The notes under the pieces were generated by a model. It saw nothing but the letters and a program-made list of their open reading frames with translations. It made no database searches and was not told the DNA's origin. Positions 32,962-40,747 of a stretch of 64,000 nt of DNA are shown here, piece after piece (the stretch's first letter is position 1; every line of letters begins with the position of its first letter). The position numbers and the translations under genes were made by a program. Source of the DNA: Actinoplanes sp040639655 (lineage in GTDB: Bacteria > Actinomycetota > Actinomycetes > Mycobacteriales > Micromonosporaceae); NCBI RefSeq assembly GCF_040639655.1, contig NZ_JBFAAI010000018.1, positions 1-64,000 of the forward strand. Direction: 5' to 3'.

Positions 32962-33795
32962 ATGGACGCATCCGTACTCGGTGTGCACGGCATCTGGAAC
33001 CTGGAGAGCAGCCTGACCCCCGAGCAGGCCGCGGGCAAGCGGGAGACCGCCTGGCACGCGGCACTCTCGGCCGGCTACGAGAAGGCGGCTCCCGGAGCAG
33101 CAGCCCCGGGCGTCACGGCCGTCTACTACGCGCAACTGCTCGCGACCAACAGTCAGGGCGACGACGGGCTCGACCACCTGACCGAGCGTGAACAGCGGTG
33201 GGCATGGGCCTGGATGACCCGGCTCGGCGTGCCCGCGGAAGTCCACCAGGGGTACGGCACATGGCCGCTCCGCCAGGGACTCGACTGGCTGGCCCGCCGC
33301 CCCGGACTGCCCGGCCGCGCGGTCCTCGCCCGGATCATGGGCGCGTTCCTGCGGGAGGTATTCGTCTACCTCACCCGTCCCGCGGTCCGCGAGCGGGTCC
33401 GGCAGACCGTCGTCAGCGCCCTCGAGGAACACCGGCCACGTGTCGTGGTGGCACACTCGCTCGGCAGCGTCGTCACGTACGAGGCGCTGCACCGGCGACC
33501 GGACCTCGAAGTCCCGTTGCTGGTCACGCTCGGCTCACCGCTGGCCCTGCCGGAGATCGTCTTCGACGCGCTCGACCCGGAACCGCGCGACGGGCGCGGA
33601 ATCCGGCCGCCCGGAGTCGGCCGGTGGGTCAACATCGCCGACCCCGGTGACGTCATCGCGGTGCCGACGGAACTCGGCGGCCGATTCGATGTCGACGAGC
33701 ACCACACCACCCCGATCGGCGTCGCCGACTTCCACACCATGGCCGGCTATCTCCGGTCACCCGTGACGGCGGCGGAGATCGCCCGCTACGCCTGA
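32962..33795 (+). CDS. Alpha/beta-hydrolase, lipase-like serine esterase
   Basis: A 277-residue soluble hydrolase. It opens with an oxyanion strand SVLGVHGIWN, has a nucleophile elbow in VVVAHSLGSVVTYEAL (Ser near 165), an acidic segment NIADPGDVIAVP and a late histidine (DFHTMAGYL or EHHTTP). The fold and VHGI-to-HSLGS spacing resemble PGAP1/lipase-like proteins of actinobacteria. The substrate is unknown. It overlaps the antisense remnant at its 3' end. Confidence 0.8.
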   Translation: MDASVLGVHGIWNLESSLTPEQAAGKRETAWHAALSAGYEKAAPGAAAPGVTAVYYAQLLATNSQGDDGLDHLTEREQRWAWAWMTRLGVPAEVHQGYGTWPLRQGLDWLARRPGLPGRAVLARIMGAFLREVFVYLTRPAVRERVRQTVVSALEEHRPRVVVAHSLGSVVTYEALHRRPDLEVPLLVTLGSPLALPEIVFDALDPEPRDGRGIRPPGVGRWVNIADPGDVIAVPTELGGRFDVDEHHTTPIGVADFHTMAGYLRSPVTAAEIARYA

Positions 33796-33906
33796 CCGGA
33801 ACCACGCCATCCGGTTACCGATCAGCCGGAAGAAGGCACGCAGGTCGGCGATCAGCAGATCGGGGACCTCCAGGGCCGGGAAGTGGGAGCCGGGTGGCAT
33901 CGATGG
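33757..33906 (-). pseudogene. C-terminal remnant of an epoxide hydrolase-type alpha/beta-hydrolase
   Basis: The reverse strand encodes PPGSHFPALEVPDLLIADLR then AFFR. This is the C-terminal catalytic-histidine segment (GGHFPALExPxLLAxDLRAFFR) of epoxide-hydrolase-like alpha/beta hydrolases. Nothing upstream encodes the rest of the enzyme, and the frame continues past the expected stop into the neighbouring gene. Only about 30 recognisable codons remain. Confidence 0.7.
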
Positions 33907-33965
33907 CCATTGATCATTCTCCGGCGTAGGTTGACAGCGGAACCCCATTGAAGGAGGCCGCGCCG

Positions 33966-35087
33966 ATGACGTCCCGTGACATACCTCCGTTCCGCGCCGA
34001 CCACGTCGGCAGCCTGCTCCGGCCGCCGCGGCTGCTCAAGGCCCGGGAGCAGCGCGCCGTCGGCGAGATCAGCGCCGAGGAACTTCGCGTCGTCGAGGAC
34101 GAGGCGATCCGCGAGGTGGTCCGGATGCAGCGTGACGTGGGCCTGCGATCGGCGACCGACGGCGAGTTCCGGCGCACCTCCTGGCACATGGACTTCATCT
34201 ACCGGCTCGGCGGGATCCGGCCGACCGACGAGAAGATCCAGGTGCACTTCCGCAACGAGAACGGCGAACTCGACTTCGAATCGGCGGCGCTCGCCGTGGA
34301 CGGCTCGATCAGTCTCCAGGAGACGATCTTCGGGACCGATTTCGAATACCTGGCCGGGCTCGTCGGGGACGGGGTCACCGCCAAGCTCACCATCCCGTCG
34401 CCGAGCATGGTCCACTACCGTGGCGGCCGGGCCGCCATCGATCCGGCCGTCTACCCGGACGAGGAACGGTTCTGGGACGACCTGAGCGCCGCCTACGCCG
34501 AGCAGGTGCGCCGGATCGCGGCGCTCGGGTGCCGCTACCTGCAACTCGACGACACCAGCCTCGCCTACCTCAACGACCCGGCACAGCGCCGGCTGCTCAC
34601 CGACCGCGGCGACGACGCCGAGCACCAGCACCTGCGGTACATCCGGCAGATCAACGCCGCCATCGCCGGGCGGCCGGACGGGCTGAACGTCACCACCCAC
34701 ATGTGCCGCGGCAATTTCCGCTCGTCGTGGGCCGCCGAGGGCGGGTACGACTTCGTCGCCGAAGCCCTGTTCAGCGAGCTCGCGGTCGACGGGTTCTTCC
34801 TCGAGTACGACGACGACCGCTCCGGCGGATTCGCGCCGCTGCGGTTCGTGCCACCCGGCAAGACGGTCGTGCTCGGGCTGGTCACCACCAAACGCGGCGC
34901 GCTCGAGTCCAAGGACGACCTGAAACGGCGGATCGACGAGGCGGCCCGGTACGTGCCGCTCGAGCAGCTCTGCCTGTCGCCGCAGTGCGGGTTCTCCTCG
35001 ACGGTCGAGGGCAACGTCCTGACGTACGACGAGCAGGTCGCCAAACTCACCCTGATCGCCGAGACCGCCGCCGAGGTGTGGGGGTAG
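33966..35087 (+). CDS. MetE-like (cobalamin-independent) methyltransferase, single-domain
   Basis: A 373-residue protein matching the C-terminal catalytic barrel of cobalamin-independent methionine synthase, as in YxjG/YxjH-type proteins. Conserved parts: PPFRADHVGSLLRP, the zinc ligand region NVTTHMCRGN (His and Cys near 243-245), a Glu in FFLEYDD, and the second Cys in LSPQCGFSST (near 340). It lacks the N-terminal folate-binding barrel of full MetE. The methyl donor is therefore uncertain (small methyl-thiol or other donors are used by some relatives). ATG 33966 has aaggagg 8 nt upstream. Confidence 0.9.
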   Translation: MTSRDIPPFRADHVGSLLRPPRLLKAREQRAVGEISAEELRVVEDEAIREVVRMQRDVGLRSATDGEFRRTSWHMDFIYRLGGIRPTDEKIQVHFRNENGELDFESAALAVDGSISLQETIFGTDFEYLAGLVGDGVTAKLTIPSPSMVHYRGGRAAIDPAVYPDEERFWDDLSAAYAEQVRRIAALGCRYLQLDDTSLAYLNDPAQRRLLTDRGDDAEHQHLRYIRQINAAIAGRPDGLNVTTHMCRGNFRSSWAAEGGYDFVAEALFSELAVDGFFLEYDDDRSGGFAPLRFVPPGKTVVLGLVTTKRGALESKDDLKRRIDEAARYVPLEQLCLSPQCGFSSTVEGNVLTYDEQVAKLTLIAETAAEVWG

Positions 35088-35100
35088 CCGGAATCAACAC

Positions 35101-35179
35101 CCTGATCAGGTGAGAATGACGGCCCGATTGTCTGACCTGGACTCGATGAATCAGCGTGTGTGAAAATCGTTGATTCGTC
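35101..35179. promoter_or_regulatory. Inverted repeats upstream of the ParA/RAMA operon
   Basis: cctgatcagg (35101-35110) is a perfect palindrome. gatgaatcagcg (35145-35156) and cgttgattcgtc (35168-35179) form an imperfect 12-bp inverted repeat around tgtgtgaaaat. The region up to 35381 is AT-richer than the surroundings. It may hold the terminator of the methyltransferase gene, the operon promoter, or a binding site for the ParA module. Confidence 0.45.
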
Positions 35180-35381
35180 ATGGCCGCGCACGGCGTTCCG
35201 ACAGATGTTCCAACAGCCAGATCGGGTGGCTGTGCCGCCGGCCGGCTCGGGCGGATTCGCCGATGATCACATTGCGGTAAGTCGCACGGCAGTGTAATTT
35301 ATCGGCCCGTCCATTATTTGTCCGCGCTCCCGCCGCCGTTACTGTCGCGATGTCATCCGCGGAACGTCAATGGGGAGCGGC

Positions 35382-36317
35382 ATGAAGGTCATCGCGGTCA
35401 TGAACTACAAGGGCGGCGTGGGTAAGACGACACTCACCGCCAACCTGGGCGCCGAGATCGCCCATCGCGGGCACCGCGTCCTGCTTCTCGATCTGGACCC
35501 ACAGGCCAACCTCACGTTCTCCTTCTACAGCGTCGAGCAGTGGCGTGAGGAGCTGCGGAAAGACCTGACGATCATGCGCTGGTACGAAGGCGACCTGCCG
35601 GGCCGGGAGGTCGCCCTCCAGGACCTGGTGGTCACGCCGCCGGTGGTCAACGCGGAGCTCGCAGACTCCGGTGGGCGCCTGGACCTGATCTCCTCACATC
35701 TGCGCCTGATCGACATGGACCTCCGTCTGGCCGCACGGCTGGGCGGCGGCACCACGATCGGCGAGTCGAAACGCAAGTTCCTCGACCTGCACGGTTCCCT
35801 GGCCCGGGCACTGCGGCACGACGCCTTCCGGGAATACGACCTGGTGCTGATCGACTGTCCACCGAACTTCGGGCTCATCACCAAAACCGCGATCGTCGCC
35901 AGTGATCATGTGCTCGTCCCCGCGAAAGCCGACTACCTTTCGACGCTTGGTATTCAGTACCTCGCCGGCAACTGTCACGAATTGGTCGCCGAATACAACG
36001 ACTATGTGAATCACGGCGCCTCGGCGGGAGGCGAGAAGACGATCGAGACCCGTTTCGTCGGAGTGGTGTTCACCATGGTCAAGTACTACGCCGGTCAGCC
36101 GATCGGCACCCAGAAGTACTACATCGAGGACGTGCGGCTCAACTCCGAGATGAACGTGCTGGACGGCGCGGTCCGTGACAGCCCGCGCTATTTCGGAGAC
36201 GCGGGGGAGAGCGGCGTTCCCGCGATACTGCGAGCCCCGGTCACCGACGAGGTCGTGGTGGAGTTCCGCAAGCTGACCACCGAGATCCTGGACAAGGTCG
36301 GGGAGCGTGCCGCGTGA
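35382..36317 (+). CDS. ParA/MinD-family ATPase, first gene of a three-gene operon
   Basis: A 311-residue ParA-type ATPase. Deviant Walker A motif at residues 10-17 (KGGVGKTT), switch region LLDLDPQANLTFSFYS, Walker B DLVLIDCPPNFGLITKTA and a final basic/helical region. Between about 55 and 140 it has an insertion-rich stretch (TIMRWYEGDLPG). Such ATPases dimerise on ATP and use a partner protein. Here no ParB or parS is adjacent, unlike chromosome segregation loci. ATG 35382 follows ggggag 4 nt upstream. It overlaps the next start, so the three genes are one operon. Confidence 0.9.
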   Translation: MKVIAVMNYKGGVGKTTLTANLGAEIAHRGHRVLLLDLDPQANLTFSFYSVEQWREELRKDLTIMRWYEGDLPGREVALQDLVVTPPVVNAELADSGGRLDLISSHLRLIDMDLRLAARLGGGTTIGESKRKFLDLHGSLARALRHDAFREYDLVLIDCPPNFGLITKTAIVASDHVLVPAKADYLSTLGIQYLAGNCHELVAEYNDYVNHGASAGGEKTIETRFVGVVFTMVKYYAGQPIGTQKYYIEDVRLNSEMNVLDGAVRDSPRYFGDAGESGVPAILRAPVTDEVVVEFRKLTTEILDKVGERAA

Positions 36318-36790
36318 TGAAGGACCTGATGCTCCTGATCCGGGTGCAGGCCCGGATCGCGACCTTCCTCGCCGAGCTGGCGGCCGACCATCTCGTCGCG
36401 CTCGCCGAGGGGCGTGCGCACCTGACGATCGTCACCGCCGCCGATGTCCCTGAGCCCGTCCCCGCATCCGCAGCCACAGCCGCACCCGCACCCGCAGCCG
36501 CATCCGAACCCGTGCCTGTGCCCCGGGCCGCGGCATCCCGGCCTCGCCGCGCGCTGGCGGCCACGTCGTCGTTCGACGCCGAGACGGTGGCGGCGCAACT
36601 GCGCGCCTGTGCCACCGTCGACCAGGGCGCCGAGCTGCTGGCAAACCTGAAGCCCCGCGCGACGGACCTCAAGGAACTCGCCCGGTTCCTGGGGGTGCCG
36701 CCCGGCCGGAACATGGCCGACACCGCCAAACGGGTCCTCACCATCACGCTGGCGAGCCGCGGCAAACACGCCGCGCTGACCCGGGGCTGA
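36317..36790 (+). CDS. Small two-part protein with a SAP/Rho-N-like C-terminus
   Basis: A 157-residue protein. Residues 1-40 are a helix-rich head (LLIRVQARIATFLAELAADH). Residues about 43-85 are a flexible Pro/Ala linker (encoded by a ccgcac/ccgcag hexamer-like repeat, 36460-36515). Residues 86-157 (VDQGAELLANLKPRATDLKE then LARFLGVPPGRNMADTAKRV) resemble SAP or Rho N-terminal helix-extended-loop-helix domains, which bind nucleic acid. The family call is my inference. Starts at ATG 36317 (or GTG 36314), overlapping the ParA stop. It could be the adaptor between the ATPase and the next protein. Confidence 0.7.
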   Translation: MKDLMLLIRVQARIATFLAELAADHLVALAEGRAHLTIVTAADVPEPVPASAATAAPAPAAASEPVPVPRAAASRPRRALAATSSFDAETVAAQLRACATVDQGAELLANLKPRATDLKELARFLGVPPGRNMADTAKRVLTITLASRGKHAALTRG

Positions 36791-36801
36791 CGGGAGCGGA
36801 C

Positions 36802-38166
36802 ATGGCCGACGAACGTCGTTCCAACTACCTGCTGAGCGGCCGGCGGGTCCAGGTCCGGGACCTGATCGAGGCCGGACTGATCGGTCCGGGCGCGAAACTG
36901 CGGTTCCAGCGCCGGCGGATGCGCCTGACTTATCACGCCGAGGTCACCGGTTCCGGCTGGGTCCGCCTGCTCCCCGACGGCCAGGAGTTCCCCACCCCGT
37001 CCCGGGCCGCGGCGGTCGCCGCCGGCATGCGCGCGGTGGACGGATGGCTGGTGTGGACGGTGGTGGAGACCGGCCGGACGCTCGATGTCCTGCGGCAGGA
37101 GCTTCTGGACCGTGCGGTGGCGACCGCACCACCCGCCTCCGGCGAGCAGGCGCTGAATCCGCGGATCCATGAACGGCTGCGCGAGGCGCGTAAACGCGCT
37201 GAGGACCACAACCCCGAGGAGTTCTCGGTACGGGAACTGCTCGGACTGTGGGGAGCGAAGGATCGCGGCGACCAGATCAGCCGGATCGAGGCGGACCTGG
37301 CCAACCACGGCCTGGTCACCACACCCAGTTTCCGCAAGGTGACCCTCGATTCGACGGTCCGGCTGGTCGTCTCGTCAGCCGGCGCGGACGAGGTTTCCGC
37401 GCACCTGGCGTCCGTGGAGTCCGCGGTCGCCGACGAGGAGACCGAGGACGATCCGATCGGGCTCACCGTGGGCAACCTGCAGTCGGCCCTCGGCGGTCTG
37501 TGTTCCGTCGCGCCCAACGCGACCTTCGACGAGGCACTCACCAAGATGCTGCTCAACGACTTCTCGCAGCTGGCGGTGCTGAACGGTCCACGGAATCTGC
37601 GGGGCGCCGTGACGTGGCGCTCGATAGCGCACTCCCGTCACGCCGACCCTCAGGCGGGGCTGTCCGCCGCGATCGAGCCGGACGTGGGTGTGGTCCGCTA
37701 CGACAAGGAGCTCATCGACGTCCTGCCGGATCTGCAGCGGACCGGTTTCGTGTTCGTCCGCGATCAGGAGAACGTGGTCGCCGGCATCGTCACCACCGCC
37801 GACGTGGTGCAGCAGTACGGCCAGATGGCGATGCCGTTCTTCCAGGTCGGCGAGGTGGACCGGAGCCTGCGCCGGGTGATCTCCCGGAACCTGAGCCTCG
37901 ACCAGGTGGCCGGGCTCTGCAACCGGCCGGTGCGGTCCTTCGACGGCCTGTCGATGGGTGACTACCAGCGGGTCCTCGGTGATCCGGGCGTCTGGGCGAC
38001 CCTCGGCTGGCCGCTGGACCGTTCGGTTTTTATCGAGCGGCTCGACGAGATTCGTAAGATCCGTAATGACGTCATGCATTTCAATCCGGACCAGCCGCCG
38101 GAGGGGACGATCGACAAGCTTCGCAAGCTCAACGCCCTCCTGCGGCAGTACGGGGATCCGTCCTGA
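36802..38166 (+). CDS. RAMA-like modified-DNA reader, CBS repeats and HEPN-like C-terminus in one protein
   Basis: A 454-residue protein. Residues about 15-105 match the RAMA/restriction-system modified-DNA reader fold (VRDLIEAGLIGPGAKLRFQR; VLPDGQ-type turn LLPDGQEFPTPSRAAAVA; WTVVETGRTLDVLRQELL). Residues 115-190 look like a winged helix. Residues about 215-345 contain two CBS-like repeats (SVAPNATFDEALTKMLLNDF; VFVRDQENVVAGIVTTADVV). The last about 75 residues (FIERLDEIRKIRNDVMHFNP) hold an Rx4H motif, R421 and H426, as in HEPN ribonucleases and SWT1-like HEPN domains. ATG 36802 has gggag upstream. It looks like a sensor-effector: DNA reader, nucleotide sensor, putative RNase. This assignment is inferred from pattern, not from database search. 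Confidence 0.75.
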   Translation: MADERRSNYLLSGRRVQVRDLIEAGLIGPGAKLRFQRRRMRLTYHAEVTGSGWVRLLPDGQEFPTPSRAAAVAAGMRAVDGWLVWTVVETGRTLDVLRQELLDRAVATAPPASGEQALNPRIHERLREARKRAEDHNPEEFSVRELLGLWGAKDRGDQISRIEADLANHGLVTTPSFRKVTLDSTVRLVVSSAGADEVSAHLASVESAVADEETEDDPIGLTVGNLQSALGGLCSVAPNATFDEALTKMLLNDFSQLAVLNGPRNLRGAVTWRSIAHSRHADPQAGLSAAIEPDVGVVRYDKELIDVLPDLQRTGFVFVRDQENVVAGIVTTADVVQQYGQMAMPFFQVGEVDRSLRRVISRNLSLDQVAGLCNRPVRSFDGLSMGDYQRVLGDPGVWATLGWPLDRSVFIERLDEIRKIRNDVMHFNPDQPPEGTIDKLRKLNALLRQYGDPS

Positions 38167-38174
38167 CTCCAGCT

Positions 38175-39338
38175 CTACGACGACGGGACGAGAGCCCGGC
38201 CGGCGGCGCGGATCGCGGCGGCCACCTCCGCCAGGCGTGACGACGGGATGCCGGCCAGGTTGACGCGGCCGGACGGCAGCCCGTACACCCCGTGGTCGGA
38301 CCGGAGCCGCAGCATCGCCGCGGCGTCCAGGGGAAGGGTGAGGAACATGCCGCGCTGATCGGCCAGCCCGGTGAAGCCGGTGAGCCCGGCGAGGCCGTCG
38401 CGCAGGCTGCCGAGCCGCAGCCGCATGGTCTCCAGCTCGGTCCGCCAGCGGCCGGTCAGCACCGGATCGGTGAGGATCTCCTCGACGATCGCCGCCCCGT
38501 GTGCGGGCGGCTGCGAGTAACTGGCGCGGGCGATGTTCTCCAGCAGAGTCCGGGCCTGCGTGCGGTGCCCGGCGTCGTCGCTGAGCACGAACGCGGCACC
38601 GGTCCGCTCGTTGTACAGCCCCCACGCCTTCGACGCGCTGACCGCCACCACCGCGTCCGGGACGGTGCGCAGCAGTCGCCGCATCCCCTCCAGGTCCTCG
38701 TCCAAGCCGTCGCCGAGCCCGAAGTACGCCTGGTCGACGAAAGGCACCACACCGCGGCGGACCAGTGCCGCGGCCAGCTCGTCCCAGAGCGCGACCGGCA
38801 TGCTCAGCCCGGTCGGGTTGTGGCAGCAGCCCTGCACGAGCAGCACGTCACCGGGCCGCGCCGCGTCGACGGCGGCGAGCATCGCCGAACCGTCCGCGGT
38901 CACCGGGTGGATCGCGGTGCGCAGCCCGGCCGCCGCCAGGATCGCCGGATGGTTGACGTACGCGGGCGTGCCCAGCAGCACGGTCCGGTCCGGGCCGGTG
39001 GCCGCCAGCAGTTCGGCGAGCAGACGCAGGGCACCGGTACCGGCGACCGTCTGCACCCCGGCGGCCCGCGCCGACAACCGGTCGTCGGCGAACAGCAGCG
39101 CCGACATCGCCCCCAGGAACCGCTCGCTGCCGGCCGGGCCGACGTAGGCCTTCGACGGTGAACGGCGTGCCAGGCGCAGTTCGGCGGCCCGGACGGCGTC
39201 CATCACCGGGGCGGCACCGGAGTCGTCCCGGTAGACGCCGACGAGCAGATCGAGCCGTTCCGGCCGGACGTCACCGGCGCAGTCCGCGGTCAGCTGCCAC
39301 AGCGGGTCGGTCGTGGTGCGGGGGCGGGTCAGCAGCAT
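38175..39338 (-). CDS. Aromatic/aspartate-type aminotransferase (PLP, class I)
   Basis: A 387-residue class I aminotransferase of the AspC/TyrB group: DPLWQLTADC, LDLLVGVYRDDSG, KAYVGPAGSERFLGAMSALL, QGCCHNPTGLSM, and the PLP lysine in SASKAWGLYNERTGA (near 238). The RVNLAGI ending carries the substrate-carboxylate arginine. It should interconvert aromatic amino acids or aspartate with their keto acids. ATG 39338 has ggaagga 10 nt upstream and overlaps the upstream EamA gene by 68 bp. Confidence 0.9.
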   Translation of the reverse strand: MLLTRPRTTTDPLWQLTADCAGDVRPERLDLLVGVYRDDSGAAPVMDAVRAAELRLARRSPSKAYVGPAGSERFLGAMSALLFADDRLSARAAGVQTVAGTGALRLLAELLAATGPDRTVLLGTPAYVNHPAILAAAGLRTAIHPVTADGSAMLAAVDAARPGDVLLVQGCCHNPTGLSMPVALWDELAAALVRRGVVPFVDQAYFGLGDGLDEDLEGMRRLLRTVPDAVVAVSASKAWGLYNERTGAAFVLSDDAGHRTQARTLLENIARASYSQPPAHGAAIVEEILTDPVLTGRWRTELETMRLRLGSLRDGLAGLTGFTGLADQRGMFLTLPLDAAAMLRLRSDHGVYGLPSGRVNLAGIPSSRLAEVAAAIRAAGRALVPSS

Positions 39339-40203
39339 GCGGGGCGGTTCCTTCCGGGCGTGCGGGAAGCAGATTGAAAGCGACGACACCGGCCACCACC
39401 AGGGCGAACCCGGGAATGCCGGTGAGCGGTTCGCCGAGCAGCGGCACGGCGGCAACCGCGGTGACGACCGGGCTCAGCGCGCCCAGGCTGGCGGCGGTGC
39501 GGCTGCCCAGACGGCGGATGGCGACCGGATAGCAGAGTGCGGCCAGCACGCCCGCCCCGACACCCTGCGCCGCCAGGTAGATCAGCACGTCGTCCATGCG
39601 GGCGGTGCCGGCGGCCAGGTTGGAGCCGGCCGCGCCGGTGCCGATCAACAGAGCGGAGAGCAGGGCCGACGGAAGGCAGAGCACGATGACCGTACCCACC
39701 GGATCAAGAACGGTGACCCGCAGCGACATGGTGTAGACCGCCCAGATGGAGCCCGCCAGGATCAGCACGACGGTGCCGGCACCGGCCGGCCGGCCGCCGG
39801 CGAGGGCGACGCCCGCGAGAATTGCGGCGAGCGCGGCCACCTGCGCCCGGCCGACCCTCGAACCCCACATGCGGTACGCGAGAAGCGCCACGAAGATCGG
39901 AACGGTACCCGGGATGACGAGTCCCACGAGCCCCGCGCTGGTGAGCCGCCCCCCGGCCGACGCCACCAGGAAGAACGGCAGTCCCGCGCCGGCGCACAGC
40001 CCGGCCAGGACGACCGGCCGTTCCCCCCGCAGCCGCCGCAGGGTCCGGGGGATCCACGGGCCGAGCAGCAGCAGTGGCGTGACGAACCGGATGAGCGCGG
40101 TGTCCATGGTGGTCAGGGAGGACGCGCCGATACCGCGGATGCTGAGCGCGAATCCGGCCCACACGGCGACGGTCACCGCCATCGCGGCCAGTCCTCTTCT
40201 CAT
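39271..40203 (-). CDS. EamA/DMT-family transporter
   Basis: A 310-residue transporter with ten predicted helices in two EamA repeats (AAMAVTVAVWAGFALSIRG; GTVVLILAGSIWAVYTMSLR), ending in a histidine/proline-rich cytosolic tail. Family members often export amino acids or related metabolites. Its 3' end overlaps the aminotransferase start by 68 bp in another frame, so the two are coupled. It diverges from an Lrp/AsnC regulator, which suggests an amino acid as the transported substrate. Confidence 0.88.
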   Translation of the reverse strand: MRRGLAAMAVTVAVWAGFALSIRGIGASSLTTMDTALIRFVTPLLLLGPWIPRTLRRLRGERPVVLAGLCAGAGLPFFLVASAGGRLTSAGLVGLVIPGTVPIFVALLAYRMWGSRVGRAQVAALAAILAGVALAGGRPAGAGTVVLILAGSIWAVYTMSLRVTVLDPVGTVIVLCLPSALLSALLIGTGAAGSNLAAGTARMDDVLIYLAAQGVGAGVLAALCYPVAIRRLGSRTAASLGALSPVVTAVAAVPLLGEPLTGIPGFALVVAGVVAFNLLPARPEGTAPHAADPPPHHDRPAVAADRGLRR

Positions 40204-40269
40204 GTGTGGAACGCTAGGCTTTCCGGCGCGGCAGCCGATTGCTAAATCATGCGCGATCAGCCCTCGGTT

Positions 40270-40284
40270 TGGCAGAATCTGCCA
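40270..40284. promoter_or_regulatory. Perfect 15-bp palindrome before the Lrp/AsnC gene
   Basis: tggcagaatctgcca is a perfect inverted repeat around a central A, ending 1 nt before the regulator's start codon and in the shared upstream region with the EamA gene. It is a likely operator, autoregulatory or for divergent control. Its position covers the ribosome site. Confidence 0.65.
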
Positions 40285-40285
40285 C

Positions 40286-40747
40286 ATGAGAGATCTCGAC
40301 GACATCGACCGGCGGATTCTGCTCGAGTTGCAGCGTGACGGCCGCGTCAGCAACCAGGACCTCGCCGATCGGGTGGGCCTGTCCCCGTCACCGTGCCTGC
40401 GCCGGGTGCGGCTGCTGGAGGAGGCCGGGGTGATCGCCGGGTACCGCGCGGTCGTCGACCAGGAGGCGGTGGGCCTGCCGATCACCGCGTTCGTCCGGAT
40501 CACCCTGGAGACCCACGGCCAGGACGTCGTCGAACGGGTCGAGGCGGAGATCCGGCAGATCCCGGAGATCGTCGAGGCGTACCTGCTCGCCGGGGACCAG
40601 GACTACCTGCTGAAGGTCACGATCGGCTCGTTCGCTTCGTACGAGACGTTCGTGCGTACCCGGCTGCGGACCATTCCCGGTCTCGCCTCGATCCAGACCA
40701 CCTTCGCCTTCGGTGTCACCAAACAGGTCTCCCCGCTACCGGCCTAG
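40286..40747 (+). CDS. Lrp/AsnC-family transcriptional regulator
   Basis: A 153-residue Lrp/AsnC protein. The N-terminal HTH (LDDIDRRILLELQRDGRVSN, QDLADRVGLSPSPCLRRV) is followed by the RAM ligand domain (YRAVVDQEAVGLPITAFVRI; EIVEAYLLAGDQDYLLKV). It is expected to sense an amino acid and control the divergent EamA-aminotransferase pair. The start codon directly follows a perfect palindrome, so no classical ribosome site is visible and translation may be leaderless. Confidence 0.93.
   Translation: MRDLDDIDRRILLELQRDGRVSNQDLADRVGLSPSPCLRRVRLLEEAGVIAGYRAVVDQEAVGLPITAFVRITLETHGQDVVERVEAEIRQIPEIVEAYLLAGDQDYLLKVTIGSFASYETFVRTRLRTIPGLASIQTTFAFGVTKQVSPLPA

Noticed and set aside
35382..36317. Chromosome-partition ParA locus
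   Set aside because: No parB gene, parS-type 16-bp sites, gidB or rnpA neighbours, which accompany the chromosomal ParA of actinobacteria. The downstream genes are unrelated to segregation.
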